Of a stretch of 50,065 nucleotides of DNA, positions 37,666-46,397 are shown in pieces (position 1 is the stretch's first letter; each line of letters begins with the position of its first letter). The notes under the pieces were generated by a model. That model had not been told where the DNA came from and did not search any database. It saw only the letters and a list, made by a program, of their open reading frames with translations. Location of the stretch: positions 1 through 50,065 of the forward strand of contig JBPCJC010000060.1 in assembly GCA_051005695.1 (NCBI GenBank). The letters run 5' to 3'. The position numbers and the translations under genes were made by a program. The DNA is from JACCTI01 sp051005695 (GTDB lineage: Bacteria > Verrucomicrobiota > Verrucomicrobiia > Chthoniobacterales > UBA10450).

Positions 37666-38093
37666 TTTTCCGAATCCTCGGCATGGCCCTGATTTTTGCG
37701 ACCGCCTTTTCCGGAAATGCCGCCGAAAGCGACCACCAGGTGAAGGCGCGCGAAACCGCTCTCGACCTCGCGGGCGCTTTTTCCAACGACGGCTTCAAGA
37801 TTCGCGATGGCCATTGGGCGGGCGAAATCAAGCAGGGCGAGCAGGCTCTCCTCGCGGTCAATCTTTACGCCGGCAATCAATATTGGTTTTCCGTCGGCAG
37901 CGATGAGAGCGCGAAGAAATTTGCCCTCCGCCTCTACGATGAAAACGGCAAACCGGTCTCGACCGAAAATTACGAAGATAGCGAGAAAGCGGCCGCCGGA
38001 TTCTCGCCCACGATCAGCGGCCAGTATTTCGTTTCGATCAAGCCGCTGGAAGGCGCCGCGAGCACTTTCTGTCTCGTCTATTCCTACAAATGA
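37662..38093 (+). CDS. Secreted beta-sandwich-like protein
   Basis: 143 residues with signal peptide (ILGMALIFATAFSGNAAE). The mature part (QGEQALLAVNLYAGNQYWFSV, FALRLYDENGKPV, GFSPTISGQYFVSIKPL) has the look of a bacterial pre-peptidase C-terminal (PPC) type beta sandwich. This is an inference from strand pattern only. Coupled by ATGA overlaps to the genes on both sides. Confidence 0.7.
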   Translation: MIFRILGMALIFATAFSGNAAESDHQVKARETALDLAGAFSNDGFKIRDGHWAGEIKQGEQALLAVNLYAGNQYWFSVGSDESAKKFALRLYDENGKPVSTENYEDSEKAAAGFSPTISGQYFVSIKPLEGAASTFCLVYSYK

Positions 38094-38584
38094 AGACCAC
38101 GCGGGTTTCCTGCCATCGCCTCAGAACCTGCGCGCGCAATCTCGCCGCGCTCGCGCTCGTTAGTCTGTTCGCCTGCGCCTGCGCCTCGAAGCAGAACGCC
38201 GTCGCGCGCGTCAATAGCGGCAAAGTTTTCGCCGTCACCGCGGATAAGACCGCCTTCTTTCGTTACGGCCCCCAGCAGGGCAATGGTCCCGACGAAACGC
38301 TGGCGAAAGACACGCTCATGACCTTGATCCGTCCGTCGTTCGGCTATTGCAAAGTGCATCTCCTCCCGAGCCAGCAGGAAGGCTATGTGGCGAGCGAAGA
38401 CATCCAGCCGGCGCCGCCGACTCTGCTCGCTTCCCTGAATCCGCCGGCGCAAGCGAGCACTTCTTCTTCTTCATCGCGGGAGAATTTCGATGTCCGTTCG
38501 ACCGAGCCGAATTTCGTCCCGCCGCCGGAATCGCTTCCCGATCCCGATCTCCCGCCGGCTGCGGCCGAACCGTCACCGCAATAA
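38090..38584 (+). CDS. Lipoprotein with SH3-like domain
   Basis: 164 residues. Signal peptide with a lipobox-like segment (LVSLFACAC). The next roughly 75 residues (VFAVTADKTAFFRYGPQQ ... DTLMTLIRPSFGYCKVHLLPSQQEGYVASEDI) resemble a bacterial SH3 fold, and a Pro/Ser-rich disordered tail follows. Third gene of the coupled secreted trio (ATGA at 38090). The function is unknown; an envelope location is likely. Confidence 0.7.
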   Translation: MKTTRVSCHRLRTCARNLAALALVSLFACACASKQNAVARVNSGKVFAVTADKTAFFRYGPQQGNGPDETLAKDTLMTLIRPSFGYCKVHLLPSQQEGYVASEDIQPAPPTLLASLNPPAQASTSSSSSRENFDVRSTEPNFVPPPESLPDPDLPPAAAEPSPQ

Positions 38585-38636
38585 TTTTCCGCGCGTCGGC
38601 GGTTCTTCGTTGACGATGACTCGTTAGCCGAAACGG

Positions 38637-38912
38637 ATGCCCGCCTCGCAAGTCTTCTACGAAGGAAACGTCCAGGGCGTCGGCTTTCGTTATTCCATCA
38701 AACAAATCGCCCGGGGTTTCGAGGTCATCGGCTGGGTGCGCAATCTCCCCGACGGACGGGTCGAGCTGCAAGTGAGCGGCGAAAGCGCGGAGCTGGCCGA
38801 CTTTCTCGAGGCCATCGGACAGAGCGAATTGCGCGCGCACATTAAAAATCAAACCGCGACGTCTCTGACCGAACCACCAGTCGCGCGCGGCTTCGAAATT
38901 CGGCATGAGTGA
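38637..38912 (+). CDS. acyP: Acylphosphatase
   Basis: Hydrolyses the carboxyl-phosphate bond of acyl phosphates. 91 residues, the usual size. The two signatures are intact: GNVQGVGFRYSI with catalytic Arg18, and GWVRNLPDGRVELQ with catalytic Asn36. It overlaps the following ABC ATPase gene by 8 bp, so the two are cotranslated; there is no known functional reason for that pairing. Confidence 0.94.
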   Translation: MPASQVFYEGNVQGVGFRYSIKQIARGFEVIGWVRNLPDGRVELQVSGESAELADFLEAIGQSELRAHIKNQTATSLTEPPVARGFEIRHE

Positions 38913-39759
38913 CGCCGCCGTTGAGGTCACGGGATTGACCAAGCTGTTCCCGATCCCGTTCCAACGGCGCTCGATTCGCGCGGTCCACGAACTCAACCTG
39001 CGCGTCGAAGCCGGGGAGATTTACGGACTGCTCGGCCCGAATGGCTCCGGCAAAAGCACCACCCTGAAAATCATTCTCGGGCTGGTTTCCCCGACTCGCG
39101 GGAAGGCGGAAATTTTCGGCCGCGACAGCGAGGAGGTTGCGAGTCGCGAAGCCGTCGGCTTTCTGCCCGAGAGCCCGTATTTCTATAAATGGCTGACCGC
39201 CGCGGAGACGCTCCGCTTCTACGGAAAACTCTGCGGGCTTCACGGCGCCGGCCTCACGAAACGCGTCGCCGAACTGCTCGAGCTCGTTGGCCTAACGAGT
39301 GCAAGCGCTCGGCGTTTGCGCGGTTTTTCCAAGGGCATGCTCCAGCGCATCGGGCTCGCGCAGGCCTTGATCAATGACCCGCGCCTCGTCGTCCTCGACG
39401 AACCCACCGCCGGTGTCGATCCGGCCGGTGCGCGCGAGATTCGCGACTTGATTTTGCAGCTGAAAAAACGCGGCGTCACCGTCCTGCTCACATCGCACTT
39501 GCTCGGGCAAGTGCAGGAAGTTTGCGATCGCGTCGGCATCCTCGCGCACGGCGTCATGGTCCGCGAAGGCGCCGTCACCGAGCTCCTCGGGATTGAAAAC
39601 CAAACCGAAGTCGTGCTCGAAAATGCATCCCCGGAATTGCTCCGGCAGATCGCCGCGCTCACCGAAAAATCCGGCGCGCGTTTGCTCGCACAACGCCAAC
39701 CGCAAACCACCCTCGAGCGTTTTTTCCTCGAAGCGACGAAGCGCGACTCCGAGCAATGA
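38905..39759 (+). CDS. ABC transporter ATP-binding protein
   Basis: 284 residues. Walker A GPNGSGKST at 44-52, Q-loop-region FLPESPYFYKWLTA near 91-99, signature FSKGM at 141-145 (in place of the usual LSGGQ) and Walker B LVVLDEP at 161-167, followed by a C-terminal regulatory extension. The sequence is of the ABC-2 exporter type (CcmA/NatA-like). The stop overlaps the permease start (ATGA at 39756). An octamer at 39291 encodes the LTS just before the signature region. Confidence 0.94.
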   Translation: MSDAAVEVTGLTKLFPIPFQRRSIRAVHELNLRVEAGEIYGLLGPNGSGKSTTLKIILGLVSPTRGKAEIFGRDSEEVASREAVGFLPESPYFYKWLTAAETLRFYGKLCGLHGAGLTKRVAELLELVGLTSASARRLRGFSKGMLQRIGLAQALINDPRLVVLDEPTAGVDPAGAREIRDLILQLKKRGVTVLLTSHLLGQVQEVCDRVGILAHGVMVREGAVTELLGIENQTEVVLENASPELLRQIAALTEKSGARLLAQRQPQTTLERFFLEATKRDSEQ

Positions 39760-40649
39760 GCGCCGCGGCTCCTCCCACTCATCGCGCCTTCTCGCCGCGC
39801 CGCGTTTGGGCGATCGCCAGCAACACCTTCACCGAGCTCACCCGGCTGAAGGTTTTTTACATTCTCCTCATCTTCGCCTTCGCCATGATCGCCAGCTCCG
39901 TGGTCATGGCCCGGCTAACTTTTCAGCAGGAATTCCAGGCACTCCAGGACATCTCGTTAGGCGTAATGAGCATGGTGGCGTCGTTGCTCGCGATTCTCGC
40001 GACCGCGCGGCTCCTGGCGCAGGACTTGGAGGATCGCACGGTTTACACCATTCTCGCGAAACCGGTCCCGCGTTCCGAGTATCTCGCCGGAAAATTTGTG
40101 GGCGTGGTTTTGCTTTTAACCGTCAGCATCGCGGTCATGGCCGCGCTCTTTTTCGTCGTCCTCTTTTTCCGCGAGCACGCCGCGCTCGCCGAAACCGCTC
40201 GGCAAATGTCCGGCCAGCCCGTGCCGCAAATAGCCGAAGCATTGCGCGCGATTGAACACGCTTCCTTCAATGCGAATCTTTTCGCGGCGATCGCGATCAT
40301 TTTTGTGAAGGCTGCGTTGCTCGCCGCGCTCACCCTTTTTATTTCCACCTTTGCGACCAGCAACATCTTCACCGTCGCGGTCGCGATTTTTGTTTATTTC
40401 ATCGGTCATTTGCAGGCGACGGCGCGGGAATTTTGGCTGCAGGAACAGGGCGGCGGCTGGCTCAGCCATCTTTTCCTCGCCTTCGTCGCGCTCGTCTTTC
40501 CGGATCTCCAGCAATTCAATCTCGCCGACGAAATCACCGGCGTGGTTATCCCACTCGCGCTTCTCCTCAAGACGATCGGCCTCGCCGGCTTTTACGTTCT
40601 TCTCTATCTGCTTCTCTCCATCGCCGTATTTAATAGCAGGGAGTTATGA
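39756..40649 (+). CDS. ABC-2 type transporter permease
   Basis: 297 residues with about six TMs (VFYILLIFAFAMIASSVVMA, LGVMSMVASLLAILATARLLA, GVVLLLTVSIAVMAALFFVV and others). The motif DLEDRTVYTILAKPVPRSEYLAGKF is typical of ABC-2 permeases of the GldF/NosY-like group. It works with the ATPase encoded directly upstream (ATGA overlap) and overlaps the TPR gene downstream (ATGA at 40646). The substrate is unknown. Confidence 0.9.
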   Translation: MSAAAPPTHRAFSPRRVWAIASNTFTELTRLKVFYILLIFAFAMIASSVVMARLTFQQEFQALQDISLGVMSMVASLLAILATARLLAQDLEDRTVYTILAKPVPRSEYLAGKFVGVVLLLTVSIAVMAALFFVVLFFREHAALAETARQMSGQPVPQIAEALRAIEHASFNANLFAAIAIIFVKAALLAALTLFISTFATSNIFTVAVAIFVYFIGHLQATAREFWLQEQGGGWLSHLFLAFVALVFPDLQQFNLADEITGVVIPLALLLKTIGLAGFYVLLYLLLSIAVFNSREL

Positions 40650-41407
40650 GGACCGCGCTTCTCGTCATCTGCGGGCTGCTTGCTTTCGGCGGCCTGCGTC
40701 TGCCGCTGGAGCATGCGCTTTATCTCGAGCACATCCGGCGCGGTCTCCCCTCGCCGCCGCCGCTGGATTTGAGTTTACGCGAACAAATCGGCCAACTCGG
40801 ATTCGTCGCCGCGCTGGGCGGTTTCCGCTCGTTAGTCGCGGATTATCTTTTCATCCAGGCGCACGTCGCCTGGGAGCGGACGGATTGGAGCCGGCTCCTT
40901 TTGCTCCTGCGCGAGGTAACCACTTTACAGCCGCACGCGATTCTTTTTTGGGACATCGCCGCCTGGCACATGGCCTGGAATGCCAGCACCGCCGCGCTCA
41001 ACAATCCGGCGCAACCGCGAGCCGCGCTCCGGATCAAAGCCCAGCGCGAATATTTTGACCTTGGAAAAGATTTCCTCGAACGCGGGATTACCAACAATCC
41101 TGATCACCCGCAACTCTATCTCGCGCTCGCTCGTCTCTATCGCGAAAAATATCAGGATCACGCCCGCGCTGCGGAATACTTCGCCCTCGCGGCCGAGAAA
41201 CCGGGCGCGCCCAGTTACGCGAAACGCTTTGCCGCCTACGAGCTCTCGGATTGTCCGGGCCGCGAGCGGCCAGCGTATGAGCAATTGCTCGCGCTTTACC
41301 AGCAGGGCGAACGCGAACGTCTCCCGACCTTGATCAAGCGGTTGAAATTTCTCGAAGACAAGCTCAACATTCCGCGCGATCAGCGCATTCCCGATTCTCT
41401 GCGCTAA
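40646..41407 (+). CDS. Membrane-anchored TPR-like protein, partner of the ABC exporter
   Basis: 253 residues. An N-terminal hydrophobic segment (LLVICGLLAFGGLRLPL) anchors a helical domain with tetratricopeptide-like pairs (YFDLGKDFLERGITNNPDHPQL, YLALARLYREKYQDHARAAEYF). A short FRSLVADYLFIQAHVAWER segment is reminiscent of TPR proteins found beside ABC-2 permeases in this phylum (from memory). Coupled translation with the permease suggests a shared job in export. Confidence 0.75.
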   Translation: MRTALLVICGLLAFGGLRLPLEHALYLEHIRRGLPSPPPLDLSLREQIGQLGFVAALGGFRSLVADYLFIQAHVAWERTDWSRLLLLLREVTTLQPHAILFWDIAAWHMAWNASTAALNNPAQPRAALRIKAQREYFDLGKDFLERGITNNPDHPQLYLALARLYREKYQDHARAAEYFALAAEKPGAPSYAKRFAAYELSDCPGRERPAYEQLLALYQQGERERLPTLIKRLKFLEDKLNIPRDQRIPDSLR

Positions 41408-41422
41408 CTTCGCCCGTCCCCC

Positions 41423-42145
41423 ATGCGCTTCGCCATTTTCAGCGACCTCCACGGCAACCTCGATGCCGCCGAAGCCGTTTTGCAGGACGCGCGCGCGCAG
41501 AATTGCACCCACTTCGTCTGCCTCGGCGACCTCGTCGGTTACAATGCCAATCCGCACGAATGCGTTGAACTCGTTAGGCAACTCGATTGTCCTGTGGTCA
41601 AGGGCAACCACGACGAGCAGGCCTGTCTCGGCGAATCTTCGCGCGACTTCAATGATCTCGCCGAACAGGCCATCAACTGGACGCGCGAACATTTGACCGA
41701 CGAAGACAAACTCTGGCTCTCGCAGCTTCGCCTCGTTCGGCAGGTGCGCGATTTCACCATCGTCCACGCCACCCTCGATACGCCGGGCGAATGGGGTTAC
41801 GTATTCAAGAATCTCGACGCCGTCGCCAGCTTCACTTATCAGCACACCACGGTTTGCTTTTTTGGCCACACTCACGTCGCCGGAGCATTCGTTAGGGACG
41901 ACGGCGTCCAGCGGGTCGTGACCGATCACCTGACGATCGAGAGCGGCAAGAAATATTTCATTAACACCGGCAGCGTCGGCCAGCCGCGCGATGGCGACCC
42001 GCGGGCCGCTTATTGCATCTACGACATCGAGCGCAGCGTGGTCGAACAACGCAGGGTGCGTTACGACCTCGCGGCCGCGCAGCGCAAAGTCATCCAGGCC
42101 GGTTTGCCGCGCCTCCTTGCAGAACGTCTCGAACTCGGACGCTAG
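41423..42145 (+). CDS. Calcineurin-like metallophosphoesterase
   Basis: 240 residues with the YfcE/MJ0936-type set: FSDLHGN (Asp8, His10), LGDLVGYN, KGNHDEQ, IVHATLD and FFGHTHVAG. Related enzymes hydrolyse phosphodiesters or dephosphorylate nucleotides with two metal ions. It starts 15 bp after the TPR gene and may be the end of that transcript. It has two octamers (41571, 41889). Confidence 0.9.
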   Translation: MRFAIFSDLHGNLDAAEAVLQDARAQNCTHFVCLGDLVGYNANPHECVELVRQLDCPVVKGNHDEQACLGESSRDFNDLAEQAINWTREHLTDEDKLWLSQLRLVRQVRDFTIVHATLDTPGEWGYVFKNLDAVASFTYQHTTVCFFGHTHVAGAFVRDDGVQRVVTDHLTIESGKKYFINTGSVGQPRDGDPRAAYCIYDIERSVVEQRRVRYDLAAAQRKVIQAGLPRLLAERLELGR

Positions 42146-42177
42146 CGGCGTGCGCGCCGCCGCCTAACGAGTGCAAC

Positions 42178-43158
42178 ATGCCGCGGCGCGAATCCATTCT
42201 CATCGTCAAGCCAAGCTCGCTCGGCGATGTCGTGCACACTTTGCCGGCGGTCGCGGCCATTCGCGACGCGCATCCGCGCGCAGAAATCACCTGGGTGATT
42301 AATCCCGAGTGGGCCACGCTCCTCCGCGGCAATCCCGACATCGATCACGTCCGGATTTTTCCGCGCGGCGAATTTCGCGGGCTCGGCGCGCCGGCAAATT
42401 TGCTCCCGTGGTTGCGGCAAACCCGCAAGTTGCGTCCCGATCTCGCGATCGATTTCCAGGGGCTTTTGCGGAGCGCGTTGATCGCAAAGGTCAGCGGTGC
42501 GGGCGAGATCCTCGGGTTGAGCGACGCGCGCGAAGGCTCGCGTTTTTTTTATCACCAAATCGCGCGGGTCGATCGTCGCAGTCACGCAGTTGAGCGTTAC
42601 CTCAAGCTCGCCGAACTCGCCGGCGCAAATCCCGAAGCACCGCTACGTTTTCCGCTTCCAAGCGGCGATCCGCTGCCGCGTTTCGATGATTATCCGCCCT
42701 TCGTTTTGCTCCATCCATTCGCCCGTGGACGCGGCAAATCTCTCAGCGATTCCGTCGTCGGCGAATTCTGCCGCGCGGCCGCGCCCATCCGCGTAGTTGT
42801 GGTTGGCAAATCAAAATTGCGCCGCGAGGTGCCGGAGAATTGCGTCGATCTCAGCGGCCAGACTACGCTTCTGCAACTCGTCTATCTCATTCGCGCCGCG
42901 CGTTTCATCGTCAGCGTCGATAGCGGCCCGATGCACATCGCCGCCGCCCTCACCGACCAGTTGGTTTCGATTCACACCTGGACCGATCCGCGCCGCGTCG
43001 GCCCCTACAACGCCCGCGCATGGATTTGGAAAAGCGGCGAACTCCTGCGCGCCAGCGAGCTCGGGCCTAACGAGCGCAAATTCAAGCGCGGCCGCGCCTT
43101 CACCAAAGCCGATCTTCCGCCGATCCTCGAGCTGGTGCGCGCGGCCATTCCCGCCTAA
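42178..43158 (+). CDS. Glycosyltransferase family 9 (heptosyltransferase-like)
   Basis: 326 residues from the ATG at 42178. The family N-terminus ILIVKPSSLGDVVHTLPAV and the donor-site segment FIVSVDSGPMHIAAAL are intact. GT9 enzymes add heptose from ADP-heptose to the LPS inner core; other sugars are possible. The octamer at 42163 lies just upstream of the start, and another forms the stop (GCC-TAA-CGA). It converges on ispD with only 8 bp between stops. Confidence 0.92.
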   Translation: MPRRESILIVKPSSLGDVVHTLPAVAAIRDAHPRAEITWVINPEWATLLRGNPDIDHVRIFPRGEFRGLGAPANLLPWLRQTRKLRPDLAIDFQGLLRSALIAKVSGAGEILGLSDAREGSRFFYHQIARVDRRSHAVERYLKLAELAGANPEAPLRFPLPSGDPLPRFDDYPPFVLLHPFARGRGKSLSDSVVGEFCRAAAPIRVVVVGKSKLRREVPENCVDLSGQTTLLQLVYLIRAARFIVSVDSGPMHIAAALTDQLVSIHTWTDPRRVGPYNARAWIWKSGELLRASELGPNERKFKRGRAFTKADLPPILELVRAAIPA

Positions 43159-43166
43159 CGAGTCGT

Positions 43167-43847
43167 TTATTCGACGAAGGCTTTCCACAGAATCTCGGCC
43201 AGAGTGAGATCGGCTGGAAAAGTGATTTTCATATTTGGGCGATCGTTCGGGACCAGCACCACTTTTCGCTCCAGCAACTCCACCGCCGAGACTTCGTCGG
43301 TGATCGGTAACTGCTTCGTGGCCACCGCTGCGAAAGCTTCGAGCAAAAGTGCGCGCTCGAAAATCTGCGGCGTCTGCATTGCATAAACGCCCTCGCGCTC
43401 GAGCGAACCGCAAACGACTCGATCCTTGGTCGCGCATTTCAAAGTATCAGTCACGGGCGCGGCCAGCGCCGCCGCGCCCAGCCGGCGCGCGGCTTCGAAG
43501 ACAGCGGTGATTTGTTCCGGCCTAACGAGTGGTCGCGCAGCATCGTGCACCGCCACGAACTCGCATTTCGCGTCCAGCTGCGCCAAACCATTCGCCACCG
43601 AATCTTGCCGATGAATCCCCCCAGCCACAATTGCGCGCACTTTCACGAAGCCTTCTCCGGTCACCAGCACGCGCAATTCCTCCAGCCGCTCCTCCCGCCC
43701 AACGAGAATGATTTCGTCGACCGCCGCGGTCGCTTCGAAAGCCGCGATCGTCCGCGCGATTACCGGTTTCCCGCCTAACGAGGCGAAGGTTTTATCGAAA
43801 CCCATCCTCCGGCTGCTCCCGCCGGCCACGATGATCGCTGCGAGCAT
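43167..43847 (-). CDS. ispD: 2-C-methyl-D-erythritol 4-phosphate cytidylyltransferase IspD
   Basis: Third step of the MEP isoprenoid pathway: CTP plus MEP to CDP-ME. 226 residues with IVAGGSSRRMGFDK (CTP-binding loop, 7-20), the conserved VHDAARPLV and the closing DRPNMKITFPADL. It follows a YqeY-domain gene by 12 bp on the minus strand. ispF is not fused or adjacent. Octamers lie at 43521 and 43774 within the gene. Confidence 0.95.
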   Translation of the reverse strand: MLAAIIVAGGSSRRMGFDKTFASLGGKPVIARTIAAFEATAAVDEIILVGREERLEELRVLVTGEGFVKVRAIVAGGIHRQDSVANGLAQLDAKCEFVAVHDAARPLVRPEQITAVFEAARRLGAAALAAPVTDTLKCATKDRVVCGSLEREGVYAMQTPQIFERALLLEAFAAVATKQLPITDEVSAVELLERKVVLVPNDRPNMKITFPADLTLAEILWKAFVE

Positions 43848-43859
43848 GCCGCGGTCTCG

Positions 43860-44315
43860 TTAGGCGCCGAGCTGCCGCTGCACTTCCTGGCTCAAGGTTT
43901 TTCCGTCCGCGCGGCCAGCGATTTTCGCCTGCAAGACTTTCATGACCGCGCCCATCTGCGCGCGTGAAGTGGCGCCGGTTTCCGCGATCGCCGCCTGCAC
44001 CGCAGCCGCCAATTCCTCCGCGCTCATCGCCTGTGGCAGATAACTCGTGAGGATGGCGAGCTCCTCTTTTTCCTTCGCCGCCAGCTCGGGCCGTCCGCCT
44101 TTTTCAAATTGCTCGATCGAATCCTGCCGCTGTTTCACTTGTTTGCGGATCACCTGCGTCGCCTCGCTGTCATCGAGCGCGCCGTCCGCGCCCGCTTTTT
44201 CGATCGCGGAATATTTCAGCGCCGACTTCAGCATTCGCAAAACCCCGAGCCGGTTCGCCTCCTTCGCGCGCATCGCATCTTTCAAGTCCGCATCAATCCG
44301 CTCGGCCAAAGTCAT
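43860..44315 (-). CDS. GatB/YqeY domain protein
   Basis: 151 residues; MTLAERIDADLKDAMRAKEANRLGVLRMLKSALK is the YqeY N-terminus, with EKEELAILTSYLPQAMS and an ATSRAQMGAVMKVLQAKIAGRADGK end. The domain resembles the tRNA-binding tail of GatB; its function in YqeY is not settled. It is upstream of ispD, and its stop TAA is part of a TCGTTAGG octamer. Divergent from the EamA gene 85 bp away. Confidence 0.93.
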   Translation of the reverse strand: MTLAERIDADLKDAMRAKEANRLGVLRMLKSALKYSAIEKAGADGALDDSEATQVIRKQVKQRQDSIEQFEKGGRPELAAKEKEELAILTSYLPQAMSAEELAAAVQAAIAETGATSRAQMGAVMKVLQAKIAGRADGKTLSQEVQRQLGA

Positions 44316-44400
44316 GCGGCAAACTAGCGCCCCGTTTGCCCGCGGGGCAACTCCTTAACGCGCCCTGCGTTGACCTCCGCGCCGCTGCCCGATAAAGACC

Positions 44401-45351
44401 TTGCTCGTGCAGCCACTCGACGCCCGCCGCGCCAATTTCGGACCGTGGCTGGTCGGTTTGGGCGCGGCTTTGTGGGGCACGGAAAGCGCGTGGCGGATTC
44501 CGCTGAACGACTTGTTCGACGCCACCGTGATCGTCTTTTGGGAACACGTCCTCATCCTGCTGATGTTTCTGCCGTTGCTCCTTTGGCGAATCCGCGAGCT
44601 TCCGAAAATCGACGCGCACACCTGGGGCTTTCTCATTTTCTCCGGGTTCGCCGGCTCCGCGGTCGGGACGGTTTTCTTCACCCTCGCGCTGAAGAACGGC
44701 AACCCCACGGTGGTGAACGTGATCCTGAATATCCAGCCGGTCATTTCCACCCTTGGCGCCTTCCTGCTTTTCGGCGATCGCCTAACGAAACCATTCTTTC
44801 TCTATGCGAGCATCGCGATCGTCGCCGGCGTTTTCCTTTCGGTGGAATTTCCGCAGCTCATCGGCGTCTCCTTTGCCCGCGCCGGCCTTAACCTCGGCAC
44901 CGGTTACGCGCTTATCTGCGCGCTTTTCTGGGGGCTTTCCACCGTCGCCGGCCGCGGTGTCATGACTGGGATGTCGCTGCGGCTCGCGGCTAGTTTGCGC
45001 ATCGTCGTCGGACTAATTTGCATGAGCGCGATCCTGCTTTTCTACGGCAAACTCAACGCCGCCGCCCTCTGGCCCGCGACCGCCCAGGCCCATCCCGGCA
45101 CCGCCATCGGCGCGCTCGTTTTGCTCGCCTCGATCTCCGGCGGCATCCCGCTCCTGATTTATTTCGAAGGCCTCCGCCTAACGAGAGCTTCCACCGCCGG
45201 TTATTTTGAGATGCTGCAAACGCTCGCAGCCGTTTGCATCACCTGGGGATTTTTTCACGCCACCCTCCACCCGCACCAGGTCGTGGCCGCGCTCGTCCTC
45301 ATGGGGGCGGTCGTGATGGTGCAAAGAAACAGCCCGCCTAACGAGACATGA
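44401..45351 (+). CDS. EamA/DMT-family membrane transporter
   Basis: About 316 residues, ten TMs in two EamA repeats (GLGAALWGTESAWRIPL ... and GYALICALFWGLSTVAGRG ...), the layout of drug/metabolite exporters. The start is uncertain: TTG 44401 or GTG 44407. Its end overlaps the next gene (ATGA at 45348). Octamers at 44781, 45177 and 45337 make this one of the densest stretches. Confidence 0.88.
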   Translation: MLVQPLDARRANFGPWLVGLGAALWGTESAWRIPLNDLFDATVIVFWEHVLILLMFLPLLLWRIRELPKIDAHTWGFLIFSGFAGSAVGTVFFTLALKNGNPTVVNVILNIQPVISTLGAFLLFGDRLTKPFFLYASIAIVAGVFLSVEFPQLIGVSFARAGLNLGTGYALICALFWGLSTVAGRGVMTGMSLRLAASLRIVVGLICMSAILLFYGKLNAAALWPATAQAHPGTAIGALVLLASISGGIPLLIYFEGLRLTRASTAGYFEMLQTLAAVCITWGFFHATLHPHQVVAALVLMGAVVMVQRNSPPNET

Positions 45352-46301
45352 AAGCGATCCGCGTAGAAGAATTTGGCGAACCCGAAGTGCTGCAGCTGGT
45401 CGAGACGCCGGAACCGACGGCCGCGCCTAACGAGTTATTAATCCGGATCCACGTCGCCGGGATTAACCCTGTCGATACCTACATCCGCGCCGGCAAATAT
45501 GCCGCCAAACCGCCGCTGCCTTACACCCCGGGCAAGGACGGCGCCGGCATCGTCGAGCGGAGCGCGGGCCGCTTCGCAAAAGGCGCGCGCGTCTTCATCG
45601 CCGCGGCTAACGGCGGCACCTATGCCGAGCTCGCCGCGGTCCCGGCCGACCAGGTTTTTCGATTGCCGGAAGCTACTTCCTTCGAGCAAGGCGCCGCGCT
45701 CGGCGTGCCCTACGGGACGGCGCATCGCGCGCTATTTTCCCGCGGAAATGCGCGGGCGGGCGAGACCGTTTTGGTTCACGGCGCGAGCGGTGGCGTCGGC
45801 ACGGCGGCGGTGCAACTGGCGCACGCGGCCGGGTTGCGCGTCTTTGGCACCGCAGGCACCGAGGAAGGCCGAAAACTCGTGCGCGACAACGGCGCCGACG
45901 AAGTTTTCGATCATCGCGCGGACGATTATCAGGACCGCATCCTCGAGGCCACCGGCGGCCGCGGCGTCGCTTTGATTCTCGAAATGCTCGCGAATGTGAA
46001 CCTCGGGAAGGACCTGAAATTACTCGCCAAAGCTGGCCGCGTGGTGGTCATCGGCAGCCGCGGGGCAGTGGAAATCGATCCACGTGATCTGATGCAACGC
46101 GACGCCGACATTCGCGGGATCATGCTCGGCGCCGCCAGCCCCGAGGAGCGCACTCATATGTATGAAGAAATCGCGCACGGCCTCGAAAAAGGAACTCTCC
46201 AGCCCGTGATCGGCCAAACCTTTCCCCTCGCCCAGGCCGCAGAAGCGCACCGCGCCGTCCTCGCCCCCGGCGCCTACGGCAAAATCGTCCTCCGACCGTA
46301 A
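45348..46301 (+). CDS. NADPH:quinone oxidoreductase-like zinc-independent MDR protein
   Basis: 317 residues. GroES-like N-terminal domain (IHVAGINPVDTYIRAGKYA), then a Rossmann domain with VHGASGGVGTAAVQLAHAAG, the quinone-reductase version of the NADPH site. No structural or catalytic zinc cysteines are visible, as in zeta-crystallin-type enzymes. Translation is coupled to the EamA transporter gene. The substrate is not known. Confidence 0.92.
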   Translation: MKAIRVEEFGEPEVLQLVETPEPTAAPNELLIRIHVAGINPVDTYIRAGKYAAKPPLPYTPGKDGAGIVERSAGRFAKGARVFIAAANGGTYAELAAVPADQVFRLPEATSFEQGAALGVPYGTAHRALFSRGNARAGETVLVHGASGGVGTAAVQLAHAAGLRVFGTAGTEEGRKLVRDNGADEVFDHRADDYQDRILEATGGRGVALILEMLANVNLGKDLKLLAKAGRVVVIGSRGAVEIDPRDLMQRDADIRGIMLGAASPEERTHMYEEIAHGLEKGTLQPVIGQTFPLAQAAEAHRAVLAPGAYGKIVLRP

Positions 46302-46397
46302 GCGAAGCGAAGAAAGCGGCGGATTCAATGAGAAAGCCGGGTGAGTCACGAAGGAAAATCTGCGGCGCAATCGGGCGCGCTGCGCTAATCTCCCGCC

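Noticed and set aside
40925..42049. 374-codon minus-strand open frame
   Set aside because: Opposite two recognisable genes (TPR protein and metallophosphoesterase); no family motifs.
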